Assembly (NCBI RefSeq): GCF_001642935.1
Contig: NZ_CP016761.1
Span: 3,844,001-3,908,000 of the forward strand
Direction: 5' to 3'
DNA from: Fictibacillus arsenicus
GTDB lineage: Bacteria; Bacillota; Bacilli; Bacillales; Fictibacillaceae
DNA: 64,000 nt
Shown: positions 41,362-48,995 of the stretch, one piece after another
Layout: every line of letters begins with the position of its first letter
Position numbering within the stretch: position 1 is the first letter of the stretch
Program-made: the position numbers and the translations under genes
The notes under the pieces: model-generated
The model's database searches: none
What the model saw: only the letters and a program-made list of their open reading frames with translations
Told to the model about the DNA's origin: nothing

Positions 41362-41490
41362 GTTAATTTCCGCTACAGGACTCGTCTTCCGCAGGGTGTG
41401 CGGTGAGCCCCCTCGTCGCCTCGCGACATTGAGTGGTCTCACCTGTCCCACTCATCCTGCAGGGGTCTCGTCCTTTCGCTCCAATTAACT
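41362..41490 (+). repeat. Dispersed palindromic element, copy 7 (GTTAATT ends)
   Basis: Starts GTTAATTTCCGCTACAGG and ends TCGCTCCAATTAACT: both inverted ends have changed together (GTTGATT to GTTAATT, AATCAAC to AATTAAC). Homology with copy 9 continues outward on both sides, about 41342-41553 against 53030-53245, including CTTTGTTGCTTTTGTAAGAG on the left and ATCTTTTAGAAAAGA on the right. Confidence 0.85.
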
Positions 41491-41604
41491 AATCAATGAA
41501 GAATTTCGATAAAATCTCTTAGTTGCACAATCTTTTAGAAAAGAGCGTATTTTTAAATAGATTTCCCCCTTTTCATTAAATTTTTTATATACCAAAAACG
41601 ATTG

Positions 41605-41835
41605 TTATGACGTATCCACCCAACTGAACGCCTGCTTATTGAATATGCTGTTAACTGCTTGCTGAAAATGAGCTGCAATCACATTTTCCGAATCTTCATC
41701 CAGCAGCAGTCTGCCCCAATGATCCACCGCTGGCAGAGCTTGTCCCGATTTTGGCAGAGAAGCAGCAACCATATAGTTCTTCATAACAGCCCCCATTAGC
41801 AGCAGAACCCAAAGGATGTACATCATAACTTCCAT
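41605..41835 (-). CDS. Hypothetical protein with an N-terminal membrane segment
   Basis: A 76-residue open frame starting at ATG 41833-41835, preceded by AAGGGGAAGGG. Residues 4-22 are hydrophobic (MMYILWVLLLMGAVM) and could be a signal anchor. The remainder, with LPKSGQALPAVDHWGRLLLD and a C-terminal SIFNKQAFSWVDTS, is soluble and unlike any family I recognise. Isolated between a dispersed element and the carbonic anhydrase gene. Ribosome site and composition are reasonable, but conservation is unknown. Confidence 0.45.
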   Translation of the reverse strand: MEVMMYILWVLLLMGAVMKNYMVAASLPKSGQALPAVDHWGRLLLDEDSENVIAAHFQQAVNSIFNKQAFSWVDTS

Positions 41836-42189
41836 GTCCCTTCCCCTTTCAAAATAAGAATAATAAGTTCCCGATCTATTTAAAAACCAACTGGCAAGCT
41901 ATTTGTTTTTCTTCCTCCCTTCGAACTTACCAATTTATGTGGTGTTAACTGCGATTATACGTACCTTATGATAAAATGTTTGTCATAATGTGCTTTTGTC
42001 TCAAAGTTTCTATCAACAAAAAAACTGCCTCACATACAAAAAAGAGCAGAATGAGCATCCTTTTTTGTATAATAGTAAAAATAAGCTTGAATAAGTTAGC
42101 GAGTTCAGGCTGATTATGATAGAAAAAGACGCACACTTTACGATTACTTTAATAGTGAACTATTTTCTGTAGAAACGAGGAGGAAAATC
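41836..42189. other. Spacer upstream of the carbonic anhydrase gene
   Basis: 354 bp with no gene. It contains an A/T hairpin of 10 perfect pairs, ATACAAAAAA (42034-42043) with TTTTTTGTAT (42061-42070), whose right arm runs into TATAAT (42068-42073). Otherwise A+T-rich sequence with nothing recognisable. Confidence 0.5.
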
Positions 42190-42747
42190 ATGTCCATACT
42201 TAACGAAATCATAACGTACAATCAAAAATTTGTTGAAAACAAAGAATATGAACCTTTTCAAACTACTAAATTTCCAGATAAGGGGCTCGTCATCGTCTCT
42301 TGTATGGATACACGTCTTACAGAATTAATGCCCAGTGCCATGAACATTAAGAACGGAGATGTGAAAATCATTAAATCAGCTGGAGCGGTTATCTCTCATC
42401 CGTTCGGCTCCATAATGAGAAGCATACTCGTCGCAATCTATGCACTAAAAGCTGAGGAAGTAATGGTTATCGGCCACTATGATTGCGGAATGAGCAATGT
42501 AAATGCAGACGCATTGATTGCCCAAATGCAGGACCGTGGAGTGGAATCCTCCACACTCGATACCTTAAAATATTCCGGTCTTGACCTAAAAAAATGGGTG
42601 AAAGGCTTTGACAGTGTTGAGGAATCAGTGAAAAACAGTGTAGAGTTAGTAAGAAATCACCCTCTGCTGCCAGAAGGCATCAAAGTCCATGGACTCGTCA
42701 TCGATCCTTCCACGGGTAAACTAGACATTGTAGATGCAGATAACTAA
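42190..42747 (+). CDS. Beta-class carbonic anhydrase
   Basis: A 185-residue zinc enzyme hydrating CO2 to bicarbonate. The ATG at 42190 follows CGAGGAGGAA. Zinc and dyad residues are in VSCMDTRLTELMP near 37 (CxDxR) and VIGHYDCGMSNV near 96 (HxxC). SAGAVISHPFGSIMRSILVAIYAL near 62 is the active-site helix. C-terminal GIKVHGLVIDPSTGKLDIVD is the family end. It resembles B. subtilis YtiB (187 residues). Supplies bicarbonate for carboxylases, or CO2/bicarbonate balance. Monocistronic. Confidence 0.93.
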   Translation: MSILNEIITYNQKFVENKEYEPFQTTKFPDKGLVIVSCMDTRLTELMPSAMNIKNGDVKIIKSAGAVISHPFGSIMRSILVAIYALKAEEVMVIGHYDCGMSNVNADALIAQMQDRGVESSTLDTLKYSGLDLKKWVKGFDSVEESVKNSVELVRNHPLLPEGIKVHGLVIDPSTGKLDIVDADN

Positions 42748-42757
42748 ATAGATAAAG

Positions 42758-42792
42758 AAAAAGGTGCCTCCAAGTGAGGTGCCTTTTGTTTT
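42758..42792 (+). terminator. Terminator of the carbonic anhydrase gene
   Basis: AAAAAGGTGCCTC-CAAGT-GAGGTGCCTTTT then GTTTT. Confidence 0.85.
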
Positions 42793-42861
42793 CTAGACAA
42801 CCTACAATGAAACGTTATTCAAAGATAGTAAAATCCTCCTGTTATTGACAAGGAATTTAAC

Positions 42862-42887
42862 GTTTAGAATCTCCCGAATTCGTGAAT
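42862..42887 (+). promoter_or_regulatory. Sigma-B-like promoter of the YflT-domain gene
   Basis: GTTTAG (42862-42867), 14 bp, GTGAAT (42882-42887): one mismatch in each box against GTTTAA-N12-14-GGGWAW, 39 bp before a gene whose family is sigma-B controlled in B. subtilis. Confidence 0.5.
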
Positions 42888-42925
42888 ACACACTATAACT
42901 TCGTTTAAAGGAGAGGATATAAAAA

Positions 42926-43276
42926 ATGGTTAAACCAATTGTACATGAATTTAACTCACAACAAGAATTAATTGCTGCTGCAAGTGATTTGAAAGCAAAA
43001 GGTATTCATGAAGACAATCTCTATGTCCTGTCACACGAAAAAGGCGACACCCGTGATCTAGCAGATAATGCGGATGTTAATACAATCGGATTAAAAGAAG
43101 AAGGTTTAGGCACAGCGCTCAGCAACGTATTTGAGTCCAGAGGCGATGAGCTGCGCAAGAAGATGACTGAAATGGGGTTATCTGACGTAGAGGCAGATCA
43201 ATATGAGAAGAGACTCGACATGGGTAAAATCTTACTCATTGTAAAAGATGAAGATAAAGTAACGAACTTGCCATAA
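42926..43276 (+). CDS. General stress protein, YflT (GSP17M) domain
   Basis: A 116-residue protein of the heat-induced stress protein YflT family (B. subtilis YflT/GSP17M group). The ATG at 42926 follows AAAGGAGAGG. The single alpha/beta domain starts KPIVHEFNSQQELIAAASDLKAKGIHEDNLYVLSHEK, continues with NTIGLKEEGLGTALSNVFESRGDELRKKM and ends in GKILLIVKDED. Function is unknown, but the family belongs to the general stress regulon, and a sigma-B-like promoter is present. Confidence 0.88.
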   Translation: MVKPIVHEFNSQQELIAAASDLKAKGIHEDNLYVLSHEKGDTRDLADNADVNTIGLKEEGLGTALSNVFESRGDELRKKMTEMGLSDVEADQYEKRLDMGKILLIVKDEDKVTNLP

Positions 43277-43284
43277 GAAAAATA

Positions 43285-43323
43285 AAGAGTCGCTGAACCC
43301 GATTTGGGTTTAGCGGCTCTTTT
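43285..43323. terminator. Bidirectional terminator, stress protein and SRPBCC genes
   Basis: AAGAGTCGCTGAACCC-GATTT-GGGTTTAGCGGCTCTTTT, a 16-bp near-perfect stem between convergent genes. Confidence 0.9.
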
Positions 43324-43329
43324 AGTCAT

Positions 43330-43863
43330 TTATGCAGGCTGCTTTAACCCTTTTAACTGAGGCTCATATATCTTTTTCAGCCTAAAGAGTGCTGCCCTCA
43401 TTTCTCGCTTCATCTTCCATTTATAGAAAAACGCAATATACCGTTCAATTGAATTTTTCTTAGAAGTACCTTCGCACATCCATGTTAGTGTGGTTGAACC
43501 ATGATTCTCAGAAAAGAAAATACCGAACCTTAAAATGGTTTCGCCTTTATTAATCCGCATCTGATAATGAATACTTTTTCCCAGGACACAGCGGCCGATT
43601 TTCAAACTAGCCGGAACGCCATCGGTTTCCCAATATTGCGAAGCTCCTTCTCCCCTTTCTGGTCCCACAAACATAAAGGGTATAGCTGCATCTTCGTCCA
43701 TCTGCCATCGCGGCCAATTTTTCAGATTCAATAAGGATTCATATAACTCAAAGTGAGAAATGTTCAAATCAGCAGTTTCCTTCACCCTCCATCTCGCTGG
43801 AATAAGAAGTGCTGCCAAAACAAATAAAATCATTACAATGCCTGTAAATAACCAAACTACCAT
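43330..43863 (-). CDS. Membrane-anchored SRPBCC (polyketide-cyclase-like) protein
   Basis: A 177-residue protein. The ATG at 43861-43863 lies 6 nt after AGGAGGG; the ATG two codons earlier directly abuts that site. Residues 2-24 (VVWLFTGIVMILFVLAALLI) are a membrane anchor. The rest is an SRPBCC fold: ETADLNISHFELYESLLNLKNWPRW, then FVGPERGEGASQYWE, then STTLTWMCEGTSKKNSIERY and a long C-terminal helix. Such proteins bind lipids or other hydrophobic ligands. Divergent from the FAD oxidoreductase gene. Confidence 0.8.
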   Translation of the reverse strand: MVVWLFTGIVMILFVLAALLIPARWRVKETADLNISHFELYESLLNLKNWPRWQMDEDAAIPFMFVGPERGEGASQYWETDGVPASLKIGRCVLGKSIHYQMRINKGETILRFGIFFSENHGSTTLTWMCEGTSKKNSIERYIAFFYKWKMKREMRAALFRLKKIYEPQLKGLKQPA

Positions 43864-43964
43864 GAGCATCCCTCCTGTTTTCTATTCTATTGAAAAATTT
43901 TTCCTTTCATGCGGTTTCTCTTTTGCTTTTCCCGGGAATGAAAAGAGGACGAGGAGGAGTAAAT

Positions 43965-45179
43965 ATGAATTTACACAATGGCCAGTTGTTTTGGCCATCA
44001 ACATATACAGATGACGTCCAATATCCAGTACTTGAAGAGAATATTATATGTGACGTACTGATTGTAGGCGGAGGAATGTCCGGATCGCTCTGTGCTTATA
44101 CGCTAGGCAAAGAGACGGATCTCGACGTTGTCGTCATTGATAGGAGAAAACCTGGCTATGGCAGTTCATCTGCAAACACCGGACTCTTACAGTTCTCAAG
44201 TGATAAAATGCTCCACGAGCTTATTGAACAAAAAGGGGAGCAAGATGCAGTTTATTTTTATCAGCTTTGCAAAAATGCTTTAGAAAATTTAAAAAATATG
44301 GCACAAAATTTATCAGAAGATCCTGAGTTCAGAGAACAAAAAAGCCTCTATTACGCCAGCACGGCTGAAGATGCCTCAAAGCTAGTCCGTGAATACGAAG
44401 CTTTAAAGAAATTTGATTTCCCTGTAGAATATCTCGAACCTCAAGAGATTTCCGCGCATTTTCCTTTTTCAAAACCAGCTGCACTTGTAACGAGCGGTGA
44501 TGCTGATGTTAACCCGTATAAATTTGTCCAGATCATGTTAAAAGATGCTGAAGTGGCTGGCGTAAGAATTTTTGAGGAAACGCCTCTTATGCGAAAAACA
44601 AAAACAGTCCATGGCTTTACATGTGAATCTGAAAATGGAACGATTCAAGCAAGGCACATCATTTTTGCAACGGGATATGAAAATGATTTTCTCGTACAGC
44701 AGCTAGGTGCTGACCTTAACCGTTCCTATGCGATTGCAACGGAACCTCTCCCATCACTTAAGACGTGGTACAAAGAATGGATAATATGGGAAACGAAGCG
44801 TCCCTATTTGTATATGCGTACAACGAAAGATGGAAGGATCATTGCAGGAGGCTTAGATGAGGATCAGGCAGAAGCACCATTAAATGACAGCTTGATTGAA
44901 GAACGCGGAGAGCGAATCAGGCAAAAGATCATGGAACACTTTCCAGATCTGTCACCCGAAATCTCACATTCTTGGTGTGCAACGTTTGGTGAATCGCATG
45001 ATGGACTCCCATATATCGGTGAACACCCTAACCGCCTAGGCGAATATTATTGTTTAGGTTTTGGCGGAAATGGAACAGTGTACAGCATGCTAGGTGCTGG
45101 AATAATCAAAGATCTAATCACAAAAGGCTTTCACCCTGCATCAAGACTGTTCACAATAGCACGGGCAGTAAGCTTGTAA
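43965..45179 (+). CDS. FAD-dependent amino-acid oxidase-like oxidoreductase (DadA/GlyOx family)
   Basis: A 404-residue flavoprotein. The ATG at 43965 follows CGAGGAGGAG; an upstream in-frame ATG would add 25 odd residues. It starts HNGQLFWPSTYTD..YPVLEENIICDVLIVGGGMSG, where GGGMSG is the FAD dinucleotide motif, followed by VVVIDRRKPGYGSSSANTGLLQ. HIIFATGYEN near 230 and WCATFGESHDGLPYIGEHPN near 350 are family signatures, and CLGFGGNGTVYSMLGA near 375 is the C-terminal FAD contact. Substrate unknown; the family covers gamma-glutamylputrescine oxidase, sarcosine and D-amino-acid oxidases, so a polyamine link is possible. Confidence 0.88.
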   Translation: MNLHNGQLFWPSTYTDDVQYPVLEENIICDVLIVGGGMSGSLCAYTLGKETDLDVVVIDRRKPGYGSSSANTGLLQFSSDKMLHELIEQKGEQDAVYFYQLCKNALENLKNMAQNLSEDPEFREQKSLYYASTAEDASKLVREYEALKKFDFPVEYLEPQEISAHFPFSKPAALVTSGDADVNPYKFVQIMLKDAEVAGVRIFEETPLMRKTKTVHGFTCESENGTIQARHIIFATGYENDFLVQQLGADLNRSYAIATEPLPSLKTWYKEWIIWETKRPYLYMRTTKDGRIIAGGLDEDQAEAPLNDSLIEERGERIRQKIMEHFPDLSPEISHSWCATFGESHDGLPYIGEHPNRLGEYYCLGFGGNGTVYSMLGAGIIKDLITKGFHPASRLFTIARAVSL

Positions 45180-45192
45180 ATCATTATTTAGG

Positions 45193-45230
45193 TGACACTT
45201 CTCCCGCTATATGGGGTAAGTGTTTTTTTC
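45193..45230 (+). terminator. Terminator of the FAD oxidoreductase gene
   Basis: ACACTTCTCCC-GCTATAT-GGGGTAAGTGT followed by TTTTTTC. Confidence 0.8.
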
Positions 45231-45262
45231 ACGCGTACACAAACTTCCATAAAATGGTTAAT

Positions 45263-45362
45263 TATGTGATCAATCGGCTTTTTTATGTGATAAAGAGTAT
45301 TTTTTATGTGATGCTGGCCCTTTTTTATGTGATGATCACTTATTTTTATGTGATGATGTAAT
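45263..45362. repeat. Phased tandem array, five units of exactly 21 bp (TTATGTGAT family)
   Basis: TATGTGAT begins at 45263, 45284, 45305, 45326 and 45347. The T-rich run before each motif is conserved while the other bases vary. The left edge, AAATGGTTAATTATGTGATC, resembles that of the array at 34779 (AAATGGTAAATTATGTGATG). Lies where the oxidoreductase and hydrolase genes converge. Confidence 0.92.
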
Positions 45363-45382
45363 TTTGAAACTCATCAAAAAGA

Positions 45383-45408
45383 AAAAGCCAGCTGAATATA
45401 GCTGGCTT
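45383..45408 (-). terminator. Terminator of the alpha/beta hydrolase gene
   Basis: AAGCCAGCT-GAATAT-AGCTGGCTT with a following T-run (TTTTTC) on the minus strand. Confidence 0.82.
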
Positions 45409-45416
45409 CCCCTCTA

Positions 45417-46214
45417 TTATGAAGCAGTCGGTGCTGCTGCAATTTGTTTTTTGATAAAATCGATCGACTTCTTATTAAAGATGTCAGGTTGATCGACGTT
45501 GCAGACATGTCCACAATCTCTAATCGTCAATAGCTTTGAATGTTTCTTTTTATCGATAAATGCCTGAATCGGCGGCAAAAACATATAATCTTCCTCGCCC
45601 ATGATGTAAAGCGTAGGAATTGGCATTTCTTTTTTCGTTAACTTTTGCAAAAACGGATTAATTTTTAGCGTTAGCTTGAACCAGCGCTTAAATTCTTTCT
45701 GACAAAGCTTTTTCGCTTCACCTATAAACAGCGAACGCGATGCTTCGTGTCTTTTCTTTGGCATGATTACCCATGCAAATAAGCTGTAAAGCCACATGTA
45801 AGGAATAAAAGATTTGCATAAATTCCCCATTGCAATCAAAAACTGTGAACGGAAATTCATTTTCGTTACAGCTCCGCCAAGTGTCATAGACGCTACCCGT
45901 TCCGGTTTCAACTCAGCTATTGTCTGAATAAGAATCGTACCAAGTGAAATACCAACAAAATGCGCTTTTTGGATCTTCAAATGATCCATAACTTCAAGCA
46001 CATCAAGACTTACTTCTTTAAAAGAATATTTTTTTAATAAAAATTTCTCAGATTGAGATTTGCCGTGACCTCTTAGATCAACAAGCAAAATATTAAAGTG
46101 TTGTTTGAATTCTCTTAACTGTTTATACCAAATGGATGAACTGCCCCCTGCTCCATGGACAAAAATCACCCATTGATGATTTTTTTCGTGTGTATAAGTT
46201 TTGTAATGAAGCAC
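45417..46214 (-). CDS. Alpha/beta hydrolase
   Basis: A 265-residue cytoplasmic hydrolase. Start GTG 46212-46214, 6 nt after AGGAGGAG. VIFVHGAGGSSSIWY near 17 is the oxyanion loop, DLRGHGKS near 47 the usual turn, and VGISLGT near 94 the nucleophile elbow (Ser in G-I-S-L-G). The acid is likely Asp in YIMGEEDYMF near 200, and the His in IRDCGHVCNVDQP near 235. Basic residues are frequent (pI high). It resembles the 3-oxoadipate enol-lactonase/MenH branch. Substrate unknown. Confidence 0.86.
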   Translation of the reverse strand: MLHYKTYTHEKNHQWVIFVHGAGGSSSIWYKQLREFKQHFNILLVDLRGHGKSQSEKFLLKKYSFKEVSLDVLEVMDHLKIQKAHFVGISLGTILIQTIAELKPERVASMTLGGAVTKMNFRSQFLIAMGNLCKSFIPYMWLYSLFAWVIMPKKRHEASRSLFIGEAKKLCQKEFKRWFKLTLKINPFLQKLTKKEMPIPTLYIMGEEDYMFLPPIQAFIDKKKHSKLLTIRDCGHVCNVDQPDIFNKKSIDFIKKQIAAAPTAS

Positions 46215-46388
46215 AAAGTACTCCTCCTATTGGTTAAACGTCGATGAAAAATTCCAGCCTTCATTTTACCATACTATACATGTTTTGTACCCCCATCTAG
46301 GCAAAAGAATGTGTACAAACTGGAAACATGACGTATTTCTCTTTATACTATAGGTATATTAACGATAGTGAGGTCAGGAGGTTTCAAA

Positions 46389-46886
46389 ATGGCTAAAGAA
46401 AGTTCATTTGATATTGTTTCACAAGTTGATTTATCCGAAGTAGACAACGCCATTAATATCGCAACAAAAGAAATCACAACACGCTATGATTTTAAGGGAA
46501 GCAAGAGTGAAATCACCCTTGATAAATCAAGTGAAGAATTAGTTTTAGTTTCTGATGATGAATACAAGCTCGAACAGCTGAAAGATGTAGTCATTACAAA
46601 GCTTATTAAACGCGGTGTTCCAACAAAAAACCTGGATTACAGCAAAATTGAACAAGCTTCAGGCGGAACCGTTCGCCAGCGTGCAAAGCTTGTTACTGGA
46701 ATTGATAAAGATAATGCAAAGAAAATTAACACTTTAATTAAAAATTCCGGTCTAAAAGTAAAGAGCCAAGTACAAGATGATCAAGTTCGTGTAACGGCAA
46801 AAAGCAGAGACGATCTTCAGCAGATCATTGCCCTTGTAAGAGAAGCAAACTTGCCAATCGATGTGCAGTTCATTAACTACAGATAA
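46389..46886 (+). CDS. YajQ family nucleotide-binding protein
   Basis: A 165-residue protein of two tandem ferredoxin-like domains; the family binds cyclic di-GMP in some bacteria and nucleotides or RNA in others. The ATG at 46389 follows GTCAGGAGG. Signatures: [37 protein letters not shown] at the start, [32 protein letters not shown] near 90 and [31 protein letters not shown] at the end. Length is standard. B. subtilis homologue is YitK. Monocistronic. Confidence 0.94.
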   Translation: MAKESSFDIVSQVDLSEVDNAINIATKEITTRYDFKGSKSEITLDKSSEELVLVSDDEYKLEQLKDVVITKLIKRGVPTKNLDYSKIEQASGGTVRQRAKLVTGIDKDNAKKINTLIKNSGLKVKSQVQDDQVRVTAKSRDDLQQIIALVREANLPIDVQFINYR

Positions 46887-46890
46887 ATAT

Positions 46891-46930
46891 AAAAAGCTTG
46901 AGGAATTTTATATTCTCCTCAAGCTTTTTG
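46891..46930 (+). terminator. yajQ terminator
   Basis: AAAAAGCTTGAGGA and TCCTCAAGCTTTTT pair around an 11-nt loop. The stem also encodes the last codons of the frameshifted gene on the other strand. Confidence 0.88.
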
Positions 46931-47203
46931 TTTGAAATTTTCTTTTTTTTGAGAGCCACTCATAAAAATGATGATATTGATAGTACCTCGTACCTTTTAG
47001 TTCAATTTTAGGTATATCAGGATATTTTTGAACTAGCTCTTCTACTTCATCAAGCGTTAATAATTGTGCAAATCTTTTTCTTTAATCAGCACCGGATACT
47101 CCGAAAAACTGTTACCTGGATTCTTAAAATTCTTCAATCCATCCCCTATAAAATAATCGAGTCCTGCCAGCCCTAGTCCAATCCAAAGCAAACTGATCTC
47201 CAT
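46908..47203 (-). pseudogene. Frameshifted small gene (membrane start, excisionase-like end)
   Basis: ATG 47201-47203 directly follows the stop of the neighbour at 47204. The frame MEISLLWIGLGLAGLDYFIG, DGLKNFKNPGNSF... LIKEKDLHNY stops at residue 48. Reading on in the next frame gives TLDEVEELVQKYPDIPKIEL, KGTRYYQYHHFYEWLSKKRK, which resembles the helix-turn-helix and wing of an excisionase/MerR-like DNA-binding fold. One extra T in TTATTAACG (near 47080) would join them as KDLHNYLTLDEVEEL, about 98 residues in all. So a one-base deletion, or a sequencing error in a short T-run, breaks the gene. Confidence 0.7.
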
Positions 47204-47428
47204 TTATACGGACTCTTTCTTGTCACTGGCATCTAAAAGTTTCATCTGTTCAAGCTCCAGCCTCATCTTTTGGGTTTCGATCACATAGTTATCGTGCTTC
47301 AGCCTTTCTAGTTCAAGCTCATCTTTTAGCATTTTGTGCTTCAGTTTTGTCTGTGATTGAAAATGCCCCAATACGATTGCGATAATTGGAATTGAGAATA
47401 TCATAATGACTGAAATTGTCCCCGTCAT
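47204..47428 (-). CDS. Small membrane protein with coiled coil
   Basis: A 74-residue protein; ATG 47426-47428 follows TAGGAGGAA. One N-terminal membrane segment (ISVIMIFSIPIIAIVLGHF) is followed by a long charged heptad-rich helix (KLKHKMLKDELELERLKHDN, YVIETQKMRLELEQMKLLD). The layout resembles PspB-type proteins, but no family is certain. Its stop codon is directly next to the start of the frameshifted gene, so the two formed an operon and probably a functional pair. Confidence 0.72.
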   Translation of the reverse strand: MTGTISVIMIFSIPIIAIVLGHFQSQTKLKHKMLKDELELERLKHDNYVIETQKMRLELEQMKLLDASDKKESV

Positions 47429-47556
47429 AGTATTCCTCCTAGAAATTTTTACCTTGTGTTCCAATAATACCAAAAATAAAGAGAGCTCGCACAGACAAAC
47501 ATTTATTGATGTGTCTTTAATAAAGACAGGTGCTTTTTTTACCTCTCTTCATTGAC

Positions 47557-47760
47557 AAGTTGTTTAGAGTGCAAGGTGCGAGACTCCTGCGGGATCAGCG
47601 TGCCAACAACCTGAGTATTCTTCTCGCAAGGCATGCGACGAGGAAGCACCTCCGACAGGATTTTCTTGAAGACGCATGAGCAGCACTTCATATATCTTTC
47701 GCTAAGGCTCACCGCCCGCCCCGCGGAAAGCGAGCATCCTGGAGCGGAAATCAACCACTT
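47557..47760 (-). repeat. Dispersed palindromic element, copy 8 (inverted long form)
   Basis: Right end GGAGCGGAAATCAACCACTT is well kept; the left end (AAGTTGTTTAGAGTGCAAGG) has decayed. Reading the minus strand, after CGGTGAGCC it carries an insert with GCTTCCTCGTCGCATGCCTT and TTGGCACGC in common with copy 6, replacing the usual inner stem. Confidence 0.83.
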
Positions 47761-47796
47761 CAAAAGCTACATTGTTTACGAAACAGTATTTTGATT

Positions 47797-48513
47797 TTAA
47801 GAAACTGCCTTCTTTACGCCTTCTTTAATGATTTGTTCCGATAACCTAGCCAGTCCCTTCGCCTCTTGCTGCTGCGGATAGATGGGAGGGTGAACCTCAA
47901 TATGCACGCTTGCCGGCTTTATCCAGAATCCCTGCTGCTCCATCATTTTATAAGAACCATTGATTGTAACAGGAATGATCGGCACACCCGATTTAGTCGC
48001 CAGCTTAAAACTGCCGGCTTTAAATTCGGACATGTCATCCCCTTTGCTTCTCGTCCCTTCAGGAAAAATAACTAAAGAAGTACCGTTTTGAAGCAATTGT
48101 GCACCTTCATTAATCGCTTTTACAGACTGACGCACATTTTTCCGGTCCATGAAAAGACAGTTCAGCTGCTCCATCCACGTTCCAATAAACGGCATTTTTT
48201 TCACTTCTATCTTAGATATAAAAGCTTTTGGCTTCTGAATATATCCCAACAAGAGTGGAATATCAAAATTTCCTTGATGATTACTTACAAACAGTACTGC
48301 CGTATCTTTCGGGATGTTCTCTTCCCCGCTTACCGTGATTGTTGATCCAGTCAGCTTTACTAAAGAACGCGCCCATTCTTTCGCTTTTTTATCAGCTAAT
48401 TCATCACGTTCTTGAATTCTTCCAGATTTCTGTAGATTCTTTACCCGATTTAGTGCAGGTATTAACTTAATTAATACCGTCCAAAAATAAACAAACCAAA
48501 TAATCGTCCGCAA
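47797..48513 (-). CDS. 1-acyl-sn-glycerol-3-phosphate acyltransferase (PlsC family)
   Basis: A 238-residue membrane-associated acyltransferase making phosphatidic acid. Start is a TTG at 48511-48513 with AAAGGATG upstream; no in-frame ATG fits. Residues 1-20 are hydrophobic. The HX4D motif is VLFVSNHQGNFDIPLLLG near 75, the substrate-binding motif is VIFPEGTRSKGDDM near 145, and VPIIPVTINGSYKM near 170 is motif IV. 13 bp downstream of the SLAP-domain gene, with which it is co-transcribed. B. subtilis has one plsC plus paralogues; which one this is remains open. Confidence 0.9.
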   Translation of the reverse strand: MRTIIWFVYFWTVLIKLIPALNRVKNLQKSGRIQERDELADKKAKEWARSLVKLTGSTITVSGEENIPKDTAVLFVSNHQGNFDIPLLLGYIQKPKAFISKIEVKKMPFIGTWMEQLNCLFMDRKNVRQSVKAINEGAQLLQNGTSLVIFPEGTRSKGDDMSEFKAGSFKLATKSGVPIIPVTINGSYKMMEQQGFWIKPASVHIEVHPPIYPQQQEAKGLARLSEQIIKEGVKKAVS

Positions 48514-48526
48514 AACTTCTCATCCT

Positions 48527-48901
48527 TTAACTAATTATTAACTCACCAGAATCGCCATCAAGTGGATCTATCAAACTTCCTGCTGGAAAAATAAACGTCC
48601 ACGGCATACTTGTTTCAGCAGGTATCTCTAACGTGTAAGCTGACTCAAACTCACCTATAGTCCGATTCTTCTCTTTATATACGACCTTTTTGCCTAAAAG
48701 TGACATCGGAATTTTAGAATAATTGTTTAATAAAACCGTTATTAAAAACTCTCGCTTATGATTAAATGCAGTTTTTAAAAGAACAGCTTGGTACCCTTCT
48801 TTTCCTTCAGCATGAATTCCAGAAAAAACACGCTCAATTTCATGTCTGTCTTTTTCTGCTAAAGTCCTGTCCCATGCGGATTCAAATGCTAATTTTTGCA
48901 A
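48527..48901 (-). CDS. SLAP domain-containing protein
   Basis: A 124-residue single SLAP domain (found in the accessory Sec system of Bacilli, but also as free-standing proteins). Start TTG 48899-48901 behind GGTGAGG. Typical features are LAFESAWDRTLAEKDRHEIERVF at the start, YQAVLLKTAFNHKREFLITVLLNNYSKIPMSL in the middle and SMPWTFIFPAGSL at the end. No secretion signal. No accSec genes nearby, so its partner is unknown. First gene of an operon with plsC. Confidence 0.82.
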   Translation of the reverse strand: MQKLAFESAWDRTLAEKDRHEIERVFSGIHAEGKEGYQAVLLKTAFNHKREFLITVLLNNYSKIPMSLLGKKVVYKEKNRTIGEFESAYTLEIPAETSMPWTFIFPAGSLIDPLDGDSGELIIS

Positions 48902-48942
48902 TGTACCTCACCCCTTTTGATTCATCTTATCATAATAGAAAT

Positions 48943-48991
48943 AAAAAGCTGGCTCGTAAAATCGTGTTTACCGCGATTCGAGCCAGCTTTC
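48943..48991 (-). terminator. Terminator of the lipoprotein gene
   Basis: AAAAAGCTGGCTCG and CGAGCCAGCTTTCTT pair around 22 nt; read on the minus strand it ends in TTTTTA. Confidence 0.82.
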
Positions 48992-48995
48992 TTAT

